DNA of 64,000 bases from Vibrio caribbeanicus ATCC BAA-2122 (GTDB lineage: Bacteria > Pseudomonadota > Gammaproteobacteria > Enterobacterales > Vibrionaceae): positions 62,001 through 126,000 of the forward strand of contig NZ_AEIU01000003.1 of assembly GCF_000165125.1 (NCBI RefSeq), read 5' to 3'. Below are positions 34,097 to 44,325 of this stretch, in pieces (positions within the stretch are counted from its first letter, which is position 1; each line of letters begins with the position of its first letter). Below the pieces are notes generated by a model, which did not search any database, was not told where the DNA came from, and saw only the letters and a program-made list of their open reading frames with translations. Both the position numbers and the translations under genes were made by a program.

Positions 34097-34981
34097 ATGG
34101 AAGCCTCAAGATATAAAAGCATCTTGTCAAGAGGAAGCCTGGCGACTGCCGTGCTTTTCCTGTCGGGATGTAATTCTGCTTTGCTTGACCCTAAAGGCGC
34201 CATCGGTGTCCAAGCAAAAGAGCTGATTATTACAGCACTTTTGTTGATGTTAATCGTCGTTATCCCTGTGATTTTGATGACGGTTTACTTCGCATACCGA
34301 TATCGTGCGACCAACACAACAGATGAAGAGTACGCGCCTGAATGGGCACACTCTACCAAGATTGAAGTGGTGGTATGGACAGTCCCACTCATCATCATCG
34401 CGATACTTGCAACAATCACGTGGCACTCGACACATGAAATGGAGCCTTCAAAGCCCCTAGTCAGTGATGTAGAGCCTATGACAATCGAAGTGGTTGCTCT
34501 CGATTGGAAATGGTTATTCATCTATCCTGACCATCAGATTGCTACAGTTAATTACGTTGCATTTCCTAAAGACGTTCCTGTGAAGTTCAAACTCACATCA
34601 GACAACATCATGAACGCCTTCTTTATCCCACGCCTTGGTTCACAGATTTATGCGATGCCGGGAATGGTGACAAAGCTAAACCTCATCGCCAACCACGAAG
34701 GTGATTTTAGAGGCTTTGCGTCTAACTATAGTGGCGAAGGTTTTTCTCAGATGAAGTTTACTGCGACTGCACTGCCTGACCGCGCCGCATTCCTCAATTG
34801 GGTGCAGGAAGTAAAAGCAAGTCCAGATCGCATCGAAGACTGGGAACAATATAGTGCTCTTGCTGAGCCTAGTATTGCAGCGCCTGTGACTCTGTTCTCT
34901 AGTGTGCCGCCATTCTTGTTCACTGATGTCGTGACCCAGCATCCTGGTTCAATGAACTGTTTACCTGAAAACCAAGGATAA
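34097..34981 (+). CDS. cyoA: Cytochrome bo3 quinol oxidase subunit II
   Basis: The ATG at 34097 (MEASRYK) gives 294 residues. A lipobox (FLSGC) ends the signal segment, so the mature protein is lipid-anchored as in E. coli. Two membrane segments ([35 protein letters not shown]) precede the periplasmic cupredoxin domain. The CuA ligands of cytochrome c oxidases are absent from the [13 protein letters not shown] region, marking a quinol oxidase. First gene of cyoABCDE. Confidence 0.95.
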   Translation: MEASRYKSILSRGSLATAVLFLSGCNSALLDPKGAIGVQAKELIITALLLMLIVVIPVILMTVYFAYRYRATNTTDEEYAPEWAHSTKIEVVVWTVPLIIIAILATITWHSTHEMEPSKPLVSDVEPMTIEVVALDWKWLFIYPDHQIATVNYVAFPKDVPVKFKLTSDNIMNAFFIPRLGSQIYAMPGMVTKLNLIANHEGDFRGFASNYSGEGFSQMKFTATALPDRAAFLNWVQEVKASPDRIEDWEQYSALAEPSIAAPVTLFSSVPPFLFTDVVTQHPGSMNCLPENQG

Positions 34982-34986
34982 TCGTA

Positions 34987-37023
34987 ATGTTTGGAAGATT
35001 AACTCTCGACTCGATTCCATACCACGATCCCATTATCGTAACTACCTTAACTGTGGTAGCACTTGTGGGTATGGCTGTCGTGTTCGCGATAACTAAAGCA
35101 GGGAAATGGCAGTACCTGTGGAACGAATGGTTTATCTCTGTAGACCATAAAAAACTCGGCTTTATGTACATCGCTGTTGCGATGATTATGTTGATACGAG
35201 GCTTTGCTGACGCAGTGATGATGCGTAGTCAGCAATTGCTCTCTGCAGCTGGCGAAGCAGGATATTTGCCGCCTCATCACTACGACCAGATTTTCACCGC
35301 TCACGGTGTAATCATGATTTTCTTCGTTGCCATGCCGTTAGTAATTGGCTTGATGAATATTGTTGTGCCGTTGCAAATCGGTGCTCGTGATGTTGCATTC
35401 CCATATTTGAACAACTTGAGCTTCTGGCTGTTTGTTGTTGGTGTAATTTTGACCAACATGTCATTAGGTTTAGGCGAGTTTGGCCAAACTGGCTGGTTGG
35501 CCTATCCTCCTCTTTCTGGAATCGAGGCTAGTCCTGGGGTCGGGGTAGATTATTGGATATGGGCTCTGCAAATATCCGGGGTCGGTACGACACTGACAGG
35601 TGTGAACTTCCTAGTGACCATCCTGAAAATGCGCACCCCATCTATGCCTATCATGAAGATGCCTGTATTTACATGGACATCCTTGTGTGCCAACGTCCTC
35701 ATCATTGCATCATTCCCGATCCTTACGGTAACGATCGCACTGCTTACTCTAGATAGATATTTGGGAATGCACTTCTTTACCAATGATCTTGGCGGCAATG
35801 TAATGATGTACGTCAACTTGATTTGGGCATGGGGCCACCCAGAAGTATACATATTAGTACTTCCTTTGTTCGGTGTTTTCTCTGAAGTAACTGCAACCTT
35901 TGCACGCAAAAAGTTATTCGGCTATACGTCCTTAATATGGGCAACCATAGCTATCACAATCCTTGCGTTCATCGTATGGCTACATCACTTCTTTACGATG
36001 GGTTCAGGCGCCAACGTTAATGCCTTCTTCGGTATAGCTACCATGATTATTTCGATCCCTACCGGGGTTAAAATATTCAACTGGCTGTTCACTATGTACA
36101 AAGGTCGAATCACGTACACGACCCCAATGCTTTGGACAGTAGGTTTCCTGATCACCTTTACCGTAGGTGGTATGACAGGGGTTCTACTTGCCGTGCCAGG
36201 TGCTGACTTTGTTTTACATAACTCAGTGTTCCTAATCGCACACTTCCATAACGTAATTATTGGTGGCGTTGTATTTGGTTGTTTTGCGGGTATGGCTTAC
36301 TGGTTCCCCAAAGCAACGGGTTTCACAATGAATGAAACTTGGGGTAAGCGCGCATTCTATTTGTGGATTATTGGTTTCTTGATGGCTTTCCTACCTCTAT
36401 ATGCCCTGGGCTTTATGGGTATGACGCGTCGTTTAAGTCAAGATATTAACCCTGAGTTCTTACCACTACTCTCAGTTGCAGCAGCTGGTACAGCTGTTAT
36501 CGCTATGGGTATTGCTTGTCAGTTCATTCAAATCTACGTAAGTATTCGCGACCGCGAACAAAACCTAGATTTAACTGGTGACCCGTGGGATGCACGTACA
36601 TTTGAATGGTCAACATCTTCACCACCACCATTCTATAACTTTGCTCATCTGCCAAAAGGCGACGAAGTCGACAACTTCTGGTATCAAAAGCAAAGTGGTG
36701 AGTTTGATCCGATGAAAGAAGTCGAGTACGAGCGTATTCATATGCCGAAAAATACTCCGACAGGTATCTACCTATCAGGTTGGTCACTAGTATTCGGTTT
36801 TGCCATGATTTGGTACATCTGGTGGTTAGCTGCCGCAAGCTTTATTGGCATGGTTGTGACATGCATTCGTCATAGCTACAACGACGACGTCGATTACTAC
36901 GTTGAAGTTGAAGAGATAAAAGCCATCGAAGCAGAGCGTCGTGCGAAGTATGCTGCCGCTGGTAAGAAGACAGTACAAGATGACAATAAGAAAGATGATC
37001 TGGAGGTGACGTATGCAAGCTAA
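34987..37023 (+). CDS. cyoB: Cytochrome bo3 quinol oxidase subunit I
   Basis: The 678-residue catalytic subunit starts 5 bp after cyoA. The haem/copper centre is seen in [20 protein letters not shown] (CuB His and the cross-linked Tyr), WLHHFFTMG (two CuB His) and [10 protein letters not shown] (haem His pair). Its [18 protein letters not shown] start and [11 protein letters not shown] region match E. coli CyoB. It oxidises ubiquinol and reduces oxygen while pumping protons. Confidence 0.97.
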   Translation: MFGRLTLDSIPYHDPIIVTTLTVVALVGMAVVFAITKAGKWQYLWNEWFISVDHKKLGFMYIAVAMIMLIRGFADAVMMRSQQLLSAAGEAGYLPPHHYDQIFTAHGVIMIFFVAMPLVIGLMNIVVPLQIGARDVAFPYLNNLSFWLFVVGVILTNMSLGLGEFGQTGWLAYPPLSGIEASPGVGVDYWIWALQISGVGTTLTGVNFLVTILKMRTPSMPIMKMPVFTWTSLCANVLIIASFPILTVTIALLTLDRYLGMHFFTNDLGGNVMMYVNLIWAWGHPEVYILVLPLFGVFSEVTATFARKKLFGYTSLIWATIAITILAFIVWLHHFFTMGSGANVNAFFGIATMIISIPTGVKIFNWLFTMYKGRITYTTPMLWTVGFLITFTVGGMTGVLLAVPGADFVLHNSVFLIAHFHNVIIGGVVFGCFAGMAYWFPKATGFTMNETWGKRAFYLWIIGFLMAFLPLYALGFMGMTRRLSQDINPEFLPLLSVAAAGTAVIAMGIACQFIQIYVSIRDREQNLDLTGDPWDARTFEWSTSSPPPFYNFAHLPKGDEVDNFWYQKQSGEFDPMKEVEYERIHMPKNTPTGIYLSGWSLVFGFAMIWYIWWLAAASFIGMVVTCIRHSYNDDVDYYVEVEEIKAIEAERRAKYAAAGKKTVQDDNKKDDLEVTYAS

Positions 37024-37612
37024 TGCAGCTTCTCACGATCATGATCACCATCATGATACCAACGGTAATAAACTGTTCGGTTTCTGGATTTACTTGATGA
37101 GCGACTGTATTTTGTTTGCAACCTTGTTTGCAACCTATGCAGTGCTCGAAACTGGCTCGATAAGCGGTCCGACAGGTAAAGACATATTTGAACTTCCATT
37201 TGTATTTGTTGAAACCATGTTACTGCTATTCAGTAGTATTACTTTTGGTTTCGGCATGATCGCAATGAAACGCAATGATATAGCTGGCCTAAAACGCTGG
37301 ATGAAGGTGACATTCCTTCTTGGTGTTGGCTTTATTGCAATGGAAATTTATGAGTTTCATCATCTGATCGAAGCGGGCTATGGACCACAAGAAAGTGCGT
37401 TCCTTTCTGCATTCTTTACTCTAGTAGGTACTCACGGCCTACACGTAACCTTTGGCCTAGTATGGTTGGCAGTGTGCTACCACCAACTTTCAACAAAGGG
37501 CTTAAACGAAAACATGGCGATGCGTTTTAGCTGCTTAAGCTTATTCTGGCACTTCCTTGATATCGTTTGGATTTGTGTATTTACCATCGTGTACTTAATG
37601 GGGGTAATGTAA
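37013..37612 (+). CDS. cyoC: Cytochrome bo3 quinol oxidase subunit III
   Basis: The 199-residue subunit overlaps cyoB by 11 bp. A His/Asp-rich N-terminus (HDHDHHHD) is followed by five membrane segments; [20 protein letters not shown] and [16 protein letters not shown] are typical of CyoC. Its stop overlaps the cyoD start (TAATG). Confidence 0.95.
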   Translation: MQANAASHDHDHHHDTNGNKLFGFWIYLMSDCILFATLFATYAVLETGSISGPTGKDIFELPFVFVETMLLLFSSITFGFGMIAMKRNDIAGLKRWMKVTFLLGVGFIAMEIYEFHHLIEAGYGPQESAFLSAFFTLVGTHGLHVTFGLVWLAVCYHQLSTKGLNENMAMRFSCLSLFWHFLDIVWICVFTIVYLMGVM

Positions 37613-37923
37613 TGGGTCAGCATGTAGAAACAAGTTCTTCTGATTACGTGAAAGGCTTCGTGGCATCACTCATTTTAACAGTGATTCCATTTTACCTAGC
37701 TTACACGAAAGCTCTGCCAAACGGCGTGACTTATGCGCTGCTGTTCGGCTGTGCTATCGTACAAATACTAGTGCACTTTAAATACTTCCTACACATGGAG
37801 GCCAAAACCTCTGAAGGTCAGTGGAACATTGTGTCACTAGCGTTTACTGCCATCATTGTTTTAATTCTGATCGCTGGTTCGGTTTGGATTATTTACAATA
37901 TGACAGCAAATATGAAATTGTAG
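37612..37923 (+). CDS. cyoD: Cytochrome bo3 quinol oxidase subunit IV
   Basis: The ATG shares one base with the cyoC stop. The 103-residue protein has three membrane segments and the family stretch VQILVHFKYFLHME. CyoD assists assembly of the CuB centre. A start further upstream would run inside cyoC and is not needed. Confidence 0.95.
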   Translation: MGQHVETSSSDYVKGFVASLILTVIPFYLAYTKALPNGVTYALLFGCAIVQILVHFKYFLHMEAKTSEGQWNIVSLAFTAIIVLILIAGSVWIIYNMTANMKL

Positions 37924-37931
37924 GCCAAGGA

Positions 37932-38798
37932 ATGCTGAAAAATTATTTGTCTATTACTAAACCGGGCATCATTTTCGGCAACCTGATCTCTGTTGCGGCT
38001 GGGTTCTTCCTAGCCGCAAAGACAGAGAGCGCGAGTATCTCTTTGCTACTCGCTACTTTGGCGGGTGTCGGGTTTGTTATCGCTTCTGGCTGTGTTGTTA
38101 ACAACATCTTTGATCGTGATATTGATGTAAAAATGCAGCGAACACAAAACCGAGCGCTTGCTAATGGTGCAGTTAATGTCGATTATGCATTTATCTATGC
38201 ACTAGTATTGCTTTTTTCTGGAACTGCATTGTTATTTCAGCTTGCAAATCCATTGTCTGCGGTGATGGTGTTACTCGGTTACATTTTCTATGTCTTTTTC
38301 TACACCATGTGGTACAAGCGCACCTCTGTATACGGTACATTGGTCGGGAGTATCTCAGGCGCAGTCCCTCCTCTAGTTGGCTACCTTGCCGTGACTAACT
38401 ACATTAGCTTAGAGGCCATTTTACTCTTCGCGATGTTCTGTCTTTGGCAAATGCCACATTCATATGCCATTGCCATGTTCCGAATGCAAGATTATAAAGA
38501 TGCGGACATACCGGTTTTACCTGTCAAAGAAGGGATTGAAAAGGCACACCGTCACATGAAAGCTTATGTTGTCGCTTTCTCTGTAATTGCTCTCGCTTTA
38601 TTTCTTTTCGGGCAGACAGGCTACGAGTACTTAGCGGTAACCGCATTTGTCTGTTATATGTGGACCAGAGCAACCTTTCGAAAAGTAGACAACGATAACT
38701 ATGTTCAGTGGTCAAAATCTGTCTTTAAGATTTCACTGCTAGTTGTAATGAGTCTAAGTGGTATCCTAGGTGTAGAGTTGTTGACACTCACTATTTAA
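37932..38798 (+). CDS. cyoE: Protohaem IX farnesyltransferase (haem O synthase)
   Basis: The ATG at 37932 has AAGGA directly upstream and gives 288 residues, as in E. coli. The prenyltransferase motifs NNIFDRDIDVKMQRTQNRAL and MWYKRTSVYGTLVG are present within about eight membrane segments. It adds the farnesyl tail needed for the haem O of the oxidase encoded by the four preceding genes. The operon ends here. Confidence 0.95.
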   Translation: MLKNYLSITKPGIIFGNLISVAAGFFLAAKTESASISLLLATLAGVGFVIASGCVVNNIFDRDIDVKMQRTQNRALANGAVNVDYAFIYALVLLFSGTALLFQLANPLSAVMVLLGYIFYVFFYTMWYKRTSVYGTLVGSISGAVPPLVGYLAVTNYISLEAILLFAMFCLWQMPHSYAIAMFRMQDYKDADIPVLPVKEGIEKAHRHMKAYVVAFSVIALALFLFGQTGYEYLAVTAFVCYMWTRATFRKVDNDNYVQWSKSVFKISLLVVMSLSGILGVELLTLTI

Positions 38799-39057
38799 AA
38801 AATTAGCGCTCTTCGCTTTGCTATACCAGCCGATAAGGTATATATAATTATCCGAATCAGGCATGTTTGTGTAGGTAGAGCTTGGCGGGGGGCGCTTACT
38901 TCTTAGCGCTAACATTTACTGGCAACTACCTCACATTGCTTCAACGACAGATGCTAGTATAATCCTAGATATCGATTCAATGGCCACTCAAGTGAAAATA
39001 GCAGCTAAGCAAACAAAGTAAGACAACTTCCCACTAAAAGTGTTTTCAATCTATCTG

Positions 39058-39612
39058 TTACTGTAAAAACAAAGCTTGTATAAACGACATCGCAACTGCA
39101 TCATGAACTGCCCTATATGTTGTGCTGCGATCAAAACTCAGTTGCGCTCCTTTTGACAGCTTATCTCCCACACTTATCGCACCTGGTAAAAATCTTATTT
39201 CAACATTACCTATATCAGACTCGCTCGAAATCTTAATACGTCGACTCAGTATCACTGCCGCTTTTTTTGATTCTTGTTGAGTATGATAATAGATAAGCTT
39301 TATCTTGTGCTTTCCCTCAGCTTGAGGAAACTCCAACCGCTCTGGAAAGAAGTAAACATTATTAATGTTTGCCAATTCGTCTGTCACGGTTACCTTTACA
39401 TCAACAAAGATCTCTTTTGTTGAGTTCCCAGCACTCATAGAAACCCTCACATCAGAATTGTCTAAGCTCACTTCGACAGCGCCATCTGAACAATCACCAA
39501 AAGCGACAATTTTGCCAGAACCTTTTTTGGGCTTATAGTCAGAGGTGCAAGTCGCACATCCAACTAAGAGCAAGGATAATAGGACAGCTCCGAAAGTACG
39601 ATAACTTCTCAC
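39058..39612 (-). CDS. Lipoprotein of unknown function
   Basis: The start is a GTG (39610-39612). A lipoprotein signal with lipobox LLLVGC precedes a mature region of about 165 residues, rich in predicted beta strands (EVSLDNSDVRVSMSAG, EIFVDVKVTVTDEL) and containing two further cysteines near the N-terminus. No family was recognised. It is a single gene convergent with cyoE. Confidence 0.72.
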   Translation of the reverse strand: MRSYRTFGAVLLSLLLVGCATCTSDYKPKKGSGKIVAFGDCSDGAVEVSLDNSDVRVSMSAGNSTKEIFVDVKVTVTDELANINNVYFFPERLEFPQAEGKHKIKLIYYHTQQESKKAAVILSRRIKISSESDIGNVEIRFLPGAISVGDKLSKGAQLSFDRSTTYRAVHDAVAMSFIQALFLQ

Positions 39613-39690
39613 GTCACATTACTCTAAAATAAAAAACACCGTTCAATTTTAACCTTTGATGATAAAAAAGACAATATATTCATAACAAAA

Positions 39691-39722
39691 TAAAAAAGGC
39701 CGACGAATAAATCATCAGCCTT
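39691..39722 (-). terminator. Rho-independent terminator of ctlX
   Basis: An 11-bp stem (AAGGCTGATGA with TCGTCGGCCTT, two G-T pairs, minus-strand sense) encloses a 6-base loop and is followed on the minus strand by TTTTTTATTTT. It begins 23 bp after the stop at 39745. Confidence 0.88.
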
Positions 39723-39744
39723 GTGTATAAATTTCTAACGAGTG

Positions 39745-40713
39745 CTAGCTTTTAGCAGCTAAAAAGATTTCTCCCAGCATACATCGGACACTCCCGCCAC
39801 CAATGTTTTCGATAGTCTTTACATCAAATGGCATCAGTTTGCCATGACTTGATAGCTGCGTGAGCTGAGATGGCGAAAAGGCATCGTAAGCTGACTGCGA
39901 CATGGCAATAACTTTATCACCAGAACCGGTTTCTAATTGCAATATATTGCCGCAAAACTGGTTCATTTGGTCGATGGAAATCGAAATAACTTGCTTGTCT
40001 TTCGCTAATGATTTAATTACGAAACGTCGTTCAAATTCAGGAATTACCTCGTCACAAATCACACAAAATTCTTCTCCAATCGCCATCATTACATTGGTGT
40101 GGTAGATGGGTTTACCCGATGGTAATAGTGTCTGAAACGATATAACACGATTATATCCTATACGCTGAGCGTAATCCTCCAAAACCTCTCGATCACAACG
40201 CTGAGAAAGTGCAGCGTAAATTGTTCGCGAAATGTGGTCTTTGACCATCACACCAGTGCTTTCTAAGAAGGCTTTTTGTCCAAGGTATGAAATAAGACTA
40301 TCCTGTGAGAAAACTGGACGATTCGCTTGTTTAAGAGTTTCCACTAATGCAGCCACTTTAACTTCATGCTGACGGTTCTCACAAGCCATAGGAAAGGTGT
40401 ACAACGCACCACCTTGCGTGGTACTGAACCAATTGTTAGGAAAAACAGCATCTGGTGTTTCAATCTCACCGACTGGGTAGTCAAAAACAACGACTTGCAC
40501 GCCAACATCACGCAATTGTTCAACCATAGAGTGAAACTCTCTCATTGCCGCCGCTCTGATTTCTGCCGTTGTTTCAACGACCTGATTTTGAAATTCATTA
40601 TCCTGAGCGGTTTGAGAGTTAAATGCGAACTCTTTGGGAGGTACCATGACAACACAATTTGCATTCTGTTGGATCTTTTGTTTTTCCTGCTGAGGCATAC
40701 GCTGTTCTAACAT
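39745..40713 (-). CDS. ctlX: Arginine deiminase-related / citrulline hydrolase-type protein (CtlX family)
   Basis: The 322-residue protein belongs to the guanidino-group-modifying superfamily. It shows TPDAVFPNNWFST (substrate loop), IYHTNVMMAIGEEFCVICDE (catalytic His region) and GGGSVRCMLGEIFL (active-site Cys near the C-terminus). CtlX was named for linkage to citrulline utilisation; a hydrolytic role on a ureido or guanidino compound is expected. Start ATG at 40711-40713, with AGG nearby; an ATG at 40698 is possible. Single gene with its own terminator. Confidence 0.85.
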   Translation of the reverse strand: MLEQRMPQQEKQKIQQNANCVVMVPPKEFAFNSQTAQDNEFQNQVVETTAEIRAAAMREFHSMVEQLRDVGVQVVVFDYPVGEIETPDAVFPNNWFSTTQGGALYTFPMACENRQHEVKVAALVETLKQANRPVFSQDSLISYLGQKAFLESTGVMVKDHISRTIYAALSQRCDREVLEDYAQRIGYNRVISFQTLLPSGKPIYHTNVMMAIGEEFCVICDEVIPEFERRFVIKSLAKDKQVISISIDQMNQFCGNILQLETGSGDKVIAMSQSAYDAFSPSQLTQLSSHGKLMPFDVKTIENIGGGSVRCMLGEIFLAAKS

Positions 40714-41003
40714 CCTGTTTTACTCTGTTAATTTTAAATACCGTTTTTATTGTATGCAAAATGTTAAGCAAACATTTACTGAATATCATGAAGAAGCCCT
40801 AAAAATGCAGCTAATTTAACTCCTATAAATGAGTTTTACAGCAATATTTACTTATAAATTCAATTTATGAGGCTTTATAAAATAATATGCAATTTAAATA
40901 ATAATAAACTGATTACATTTCATTAACTAACAGTATAAAATTAGCGTTAGCGCGCTTTTGCTCATCTCACTCCTGTTGCCGTCGTAAACTTAGGAATCAC
41001 CTT

Positions 41004-42863
41004 ATGTTTAAAAAATTCGAGAGGTTCACTCAGCCTTTTCCAGAAAAAGAGCCATCACAACCTCCATCAGGCATCTTCGCATTTTGTCGCCACTATACGC
41101 GTGGATTTGAAAAGCCCCTCATTATCATGTCCATACTTGCAACCTTTGTGGCGATTGTCGAGGTCTCACTATTCGGTGCCATGGGGAACTTAGTCGATTG
41201 GCTCTCCAACAGTAATCCAGAAACATTTTGGCAAGACAACAAATCTGAATTGATTCTTTACGGCACACTTCTGTTAATTATCATGCCGGTTGTCATCACA
41301 GGCTACTCATTACTAACTCACCAGACATTGTTAGGTAACTATCCAATGTCAATACGTTGGCTAGCTCATCGCCACCTTCTCAAACAGAGCGTCAACTTTT
41401 ATCAAGATGATTTTGCAGGGCGTATAGCAACAAAAGTCATGCAAACTTCACTTGCGGTAAGAGAGACCGTGATGAAAACCATGGATGTCTTTGTTTACGT
41501 ATCCGTCTATTTTACTTCCATGGTTGTGCTCCTGGCACAGGCGGATTGGCGCCTAATGATCCCGATGCTTGTTTGGCTCATTAGTTATGTCAGTATTCAA
41601 GTCTATTTTGTCCCTAAACTAAAAAATGTTGCTTCAGAGCAGGCCGATGCACGCTCAACGATGACAGGTCGTATTGTTGATAGCTACACCAATATCACCA
41701 CAGTAAAACTCTTCTCTCATAACCAACGCGAAACTGAGTATGCAGAGCAAGGAATGACCGGTTTCCTAAATACGGTTTACCGTCAAATGCGATTGGTCAC
41801 TGGTTTTGATATCGCGGTTGAGATCACCAATTATGTGTTAGTTTTTTCAATCAGTACGCTCTCGATCTATTTATGGATGGAGAATGCAATCAGTATTGGT
41901 TCTATTGCCATTGCCATTGCATTAGCATTACGGATCAATGGTATGTCAATGTGGATCATGTGGGAGGTCGGTGCGTTATTTGAGAACATGGGCACAGTCG
42001 TGGATGGAATGAAAACCCTTTCAAAACCTGTTGATATAGTTGATGATAATGAAGCGAAACCTCTAAAAGTTGAACAAGGTGGCATAGAATTTAAAAATGT
42101 CCACTTTCATTATGGAGAGAAAGAAAAAGGAGTTATCAGTGGTCTAAACCTCAATATTAAACCTGGTGAAAAAGTGGGCTTAGTTGGACGCTCCGGAGCA
42201 GGTAAGTCAACCTTGGTTAATCTCCTACTCCGCTTTCATGATGTTGAAGATGGTGAGATCTGCATTGATGGACAGAACATTGCCAGAATCACCCAAGATT
42301 CGCTTCGTAGTAGTATCGGTATGGTAACTCAAGATACCTCCCTACTCCATCGCTCAATTCGCGATAACATCCTATATGGAAAACCGAATGCGACAAACGA
42401 GGATTTATTACGAGCAACGCATCAAGCACACGCGCACGACTTTATTCAGGACTTGAGTGACCCTTTCGGAAACAGTGGCTACGATGCGCAAGTCGGTGAA
42501 CGCGGTGTAAAACTCTCGGGTGGACAGAGGCAAAGAATCGCTATTTCACGAGTTCTGCTAAAAAATGCACCACTACTGATTCTTGATGAAGCGACTTCTG
42601 CTCTCGATTCAGAAGTTGAAGCGGCGATTCAGGAAAGCCTAAATGAACTAATGCAAGGAAAGACGGTTATTGCCATCGCACATCGACTTTCCACCATTGC
42701 GGCCATGGACCGCCTAATCGTGCTTGATAAAGGTAATATAGTTGAGCAAGGCACTCATCATGAGTTAGTCAGTCGTGGCGGCATTTACGCTCAGCTCTGG
42801 GCGCACCAGACGGGTGGGTTTATTGGAGAGGACACTAAGGAGCCTAAGGTAACTGCTTTGTAA
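41004..42863 (+). CDS. ABC exporter, fused permease-ATPase (MsbA/YwjA-like)
   Basis: The 619-residue half-transporter has six membrane segments (about residues 40-345) and a nucleotide-binding domain: Walker A GRSGAGKST, Q-loop VTQDTSLL, signature KLSGGQRQR, Walker B LLILDEATSALD and the switch AHRLST. It would homodimerise to export lipids or drugs. A good AGGAATCACCTT leader precedes the ATG. No operon partner. Confidence 0.93.
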   Translation: MFKKFERFTQPFPEKEPSQPPSGIFAFCRHYTRGFEKPLIIMSILATFVAIVEVSLFGAMGNLVDWLSNSNPETFWQDNKSELILYGTLLLIIMPVVITGYSLLTHQTLLGNYPMSIRWLAHRHLLKQSVNFYQDDFAGRIATKVMQTSLAVRETVMKTMDVFVYVSVYFTSMVVLLAQADWRLMIPMLVWLISYVSIQVYFVPKLKNVASEQADARSTMTGRIVDSYTNITTVKLFSHNQRETEYAEQGMTGFLNTVYRQMRLVTGFDIAVEITNYVLVFSISTLSIYLWMENAISIGSIAIAIALALRINGMSMWIMWEVGALFENMGTVVDGMKTLSKPVDIVDDNEAKPLKVEQGGIEFKNVHFHYGEKEKGVISGLNLNIKPGEKVGLVGRSGAGKSTLVNLLLRFHDVEDGEICIDGQNIARITQDSLRSSIGMVTQDTSLLHRSIRDNILYGKPNATNEDLLRATHQAHAHDFIQDLSDPFGNSGYDAQVGERGVKLSGGQRQRIAISRVLLKNAPLLILDEATSALDSEVEAAIQESLNELMQGKTVIAIAHRLSTIAAMDRLIVLDKGNIVEQGTHHELVSRGGIYAQLWAHQTGGFIGEDTKEPKVTAL

Positions 42864-43055
42864 TTGATTGGTCGAGTGAAAAGTACATAGATGAATCAAT
42901 AAGGGGCGAAGTAACACTGTATCAATAAAAGCCCCTTGTACAGTATCGATGAATAATTGAAAGAGTCCCCACTTAGAAGAACTGTTAGCTCAATTCTGGT
43001 TAGGTTTCTTAAAGCATCATTATATATTTTTTGTCTTCATCAAGTTATTATTCTT

Positions 43056-43424
43056 ATGACTGGTAATTATAAAGGAAAATTGAAGTTGAAACGTTTTATT
43101 ACATTCATGGGATTAACCCTAAGCTTATCCTATGCGCATGCCTCTGGAGAGCCGAGTGGAACGCAGCACAGTGGTGTTTTCTTCATCAAGTCCATTCTTG
43201 TAGATGGGCGGGAATCTTTGAGGTATTTTACCGTCGATAGAAAAATTAGTTTTTGTTCCAAACAAATTGAAACTTTTTGGCTAGATAACAATTACGTTAA
43301 TGAAAGTGGCAACAAAAGCTTATTGTCCACATTGATGCTTGCAAAGTCAGCAAACCTAAAAGTACAAGTATATTACACAACCGCTGATGATTACTGTCGT
43401 GCTACCATGATGAAAGTACTGTAA
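43056..43424 (+). CDS. Small exported protein of unknown function
   Basis: A signal peptide (LKRFITFMGLTLSLSYAHA) is evident. The start is uncertain: ATG 43056 gives 122 residues, while TTG 43086, with AAGGA nine bases upstream, gives a more usual signal peptide. The mature part of about 90 residues has two cysteines that could form a disulfide (SFCSKQ and DDYCRA) and a DGRESLRYFTVDRKISF stretch. No family recognised. Confidence 0.6.
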   Translation: MTGNYKGKLKLKRFITFMGLTLSLSYAHASGEPSGTQHSGVFFIKSILVDGRESLRYFTVDRKISFCSKQIETFWLDNNYVNESGNKSLLSTLMLAKSANLKVQVYYTTADDYCRATMMKVL

Positions 43425-43628
43425 TCTGAACTATCAGGAGCCTAGCTAACGACGCTAGGTTTCATAAGGCTCTGTTGCGTAATTAAATTTAGAGATAGAG
43501 CCAACGCGTTTCAGGCATACCTAACCCCGTAAGCTTGTTCAAAGCTTTAGCATCGCGTAAGTTTCATTGTAAATAACCTAGCAGTATCTACTTACAGTAT
43601 GAAATAACTAAATTTTCAACTATAAAAA

Positions 43629-43648
43629 AACCGCCCTCTTTGGCGGTT
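43629..43648. terminator. Bidirectional terminator
   Basis: AACCGCC and GGCGGTT form a perfect 7-bp stem around CTCTTT. A runs lie on the left and TATTTATTG on the right, so it can end both the small exported-protein transcript (plus) and the 49-residue membrane-protein transcript (minus). Confidence 0.85.
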
Positions 43649-43672
43649 ATTTATTGTTATTTGTAATAGTTC

Positions 43673-43822
43673 CTAAGCGGAAGGCGTATTATTTTTCTTT
43701 TCCTTCGCCAATCTGTCTTGGTCAACGTGCCACTTAATGGCAAAGAACGCAGCGATGCCTAGAACGATAAGCTTAAATCCCATTGCAAAATAAGGGAAAA
43801 AGTCTGCCCAATTTTCCATCAT
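43673..43822 (-). CDS. 49-residue membrane protein
   Basis: An ATG pair (43820-43822, 43817-43819) follows a strong AAGGAGA site. The product has one membrane segment (about residues 11-30, YFAMGFKLIVLGIAAFFAIK) and then a charged tail (HVDQDRLAKEKKNNTPSA). It is followed by a clear terminator 25 bp beyond the stop. The ribosome site, hydrophobic profile and terminator together support a real small gene. No family recognised. Confidence 0.72.
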   Translation of the reverse strand: MMENWADFFPYFAMGFKLIVLGIAAFFAIKWHVDQDRLAKEKKNNTPSA

Positions 43823-44325
43823 GTGTCTCCTTGCTGTTAGATATCATTGTACACAACTAAAAGTTAATCTTGGCATAATCGGAACCCTATCCGAATTGCA
43901 CACGACAAACTCAAAATCCGCTTAGCGGATTAGCCAAAACAAGCTGCGCTACAACGACTGACGAGACATAGAACTTTACTACTATAACTCTATGAATGCG
44001 CAAGACTTATCCATTTGTGGACTATATCTTACTTGCCTTAAAAAAACTAATAGAAATTTACAAACAAAAGTGAAAGATAATAGTGCAAATTTGCAAACAT
44101 CTCCGTATTTAGTTCTCAGAAATGACCCATCTAATTCCCGAATTGTGTTACCATTTTTTAGTGATCCAAAACACGTTACACCCAGAAAAACTCTGTCAAT
44201 AATCAATTTAGAGGGTTAACTTTCAAATGAGATCCACACTGAAAAAATCATGTCCCAATGATGATAATAAAATGATTTTATTGAAAAAAAATTAATTCTT
44301 AATCATTTTAGGGCAAGGAAGCCCA
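43823..44325. other. Intergenic region
   Basis: These 503 bp contain a small perfect hairpin (AATCCGC/GCGGATT, 43915-43931) of unknown role. A 75-codon plus-strand frame at 43992-44219 lacks a ribosome site and any recognisable feature, so it is not called. The panB promoter should lie at its right end. Confidence 0.5.

Noticed and set aside
38930-39050. Another MITE copy after cyoE
   Set aside because: Only scattered similarity (AAGACAACT, GTGAAAAT) with no ordered blocks; not distinguishable from chance.
43992-44219. 75-residue plus-strand open frame
   Set aside because: No ribosome site, no signal or membrane features and no recognisable motif; it lies in the presumed panB leader.
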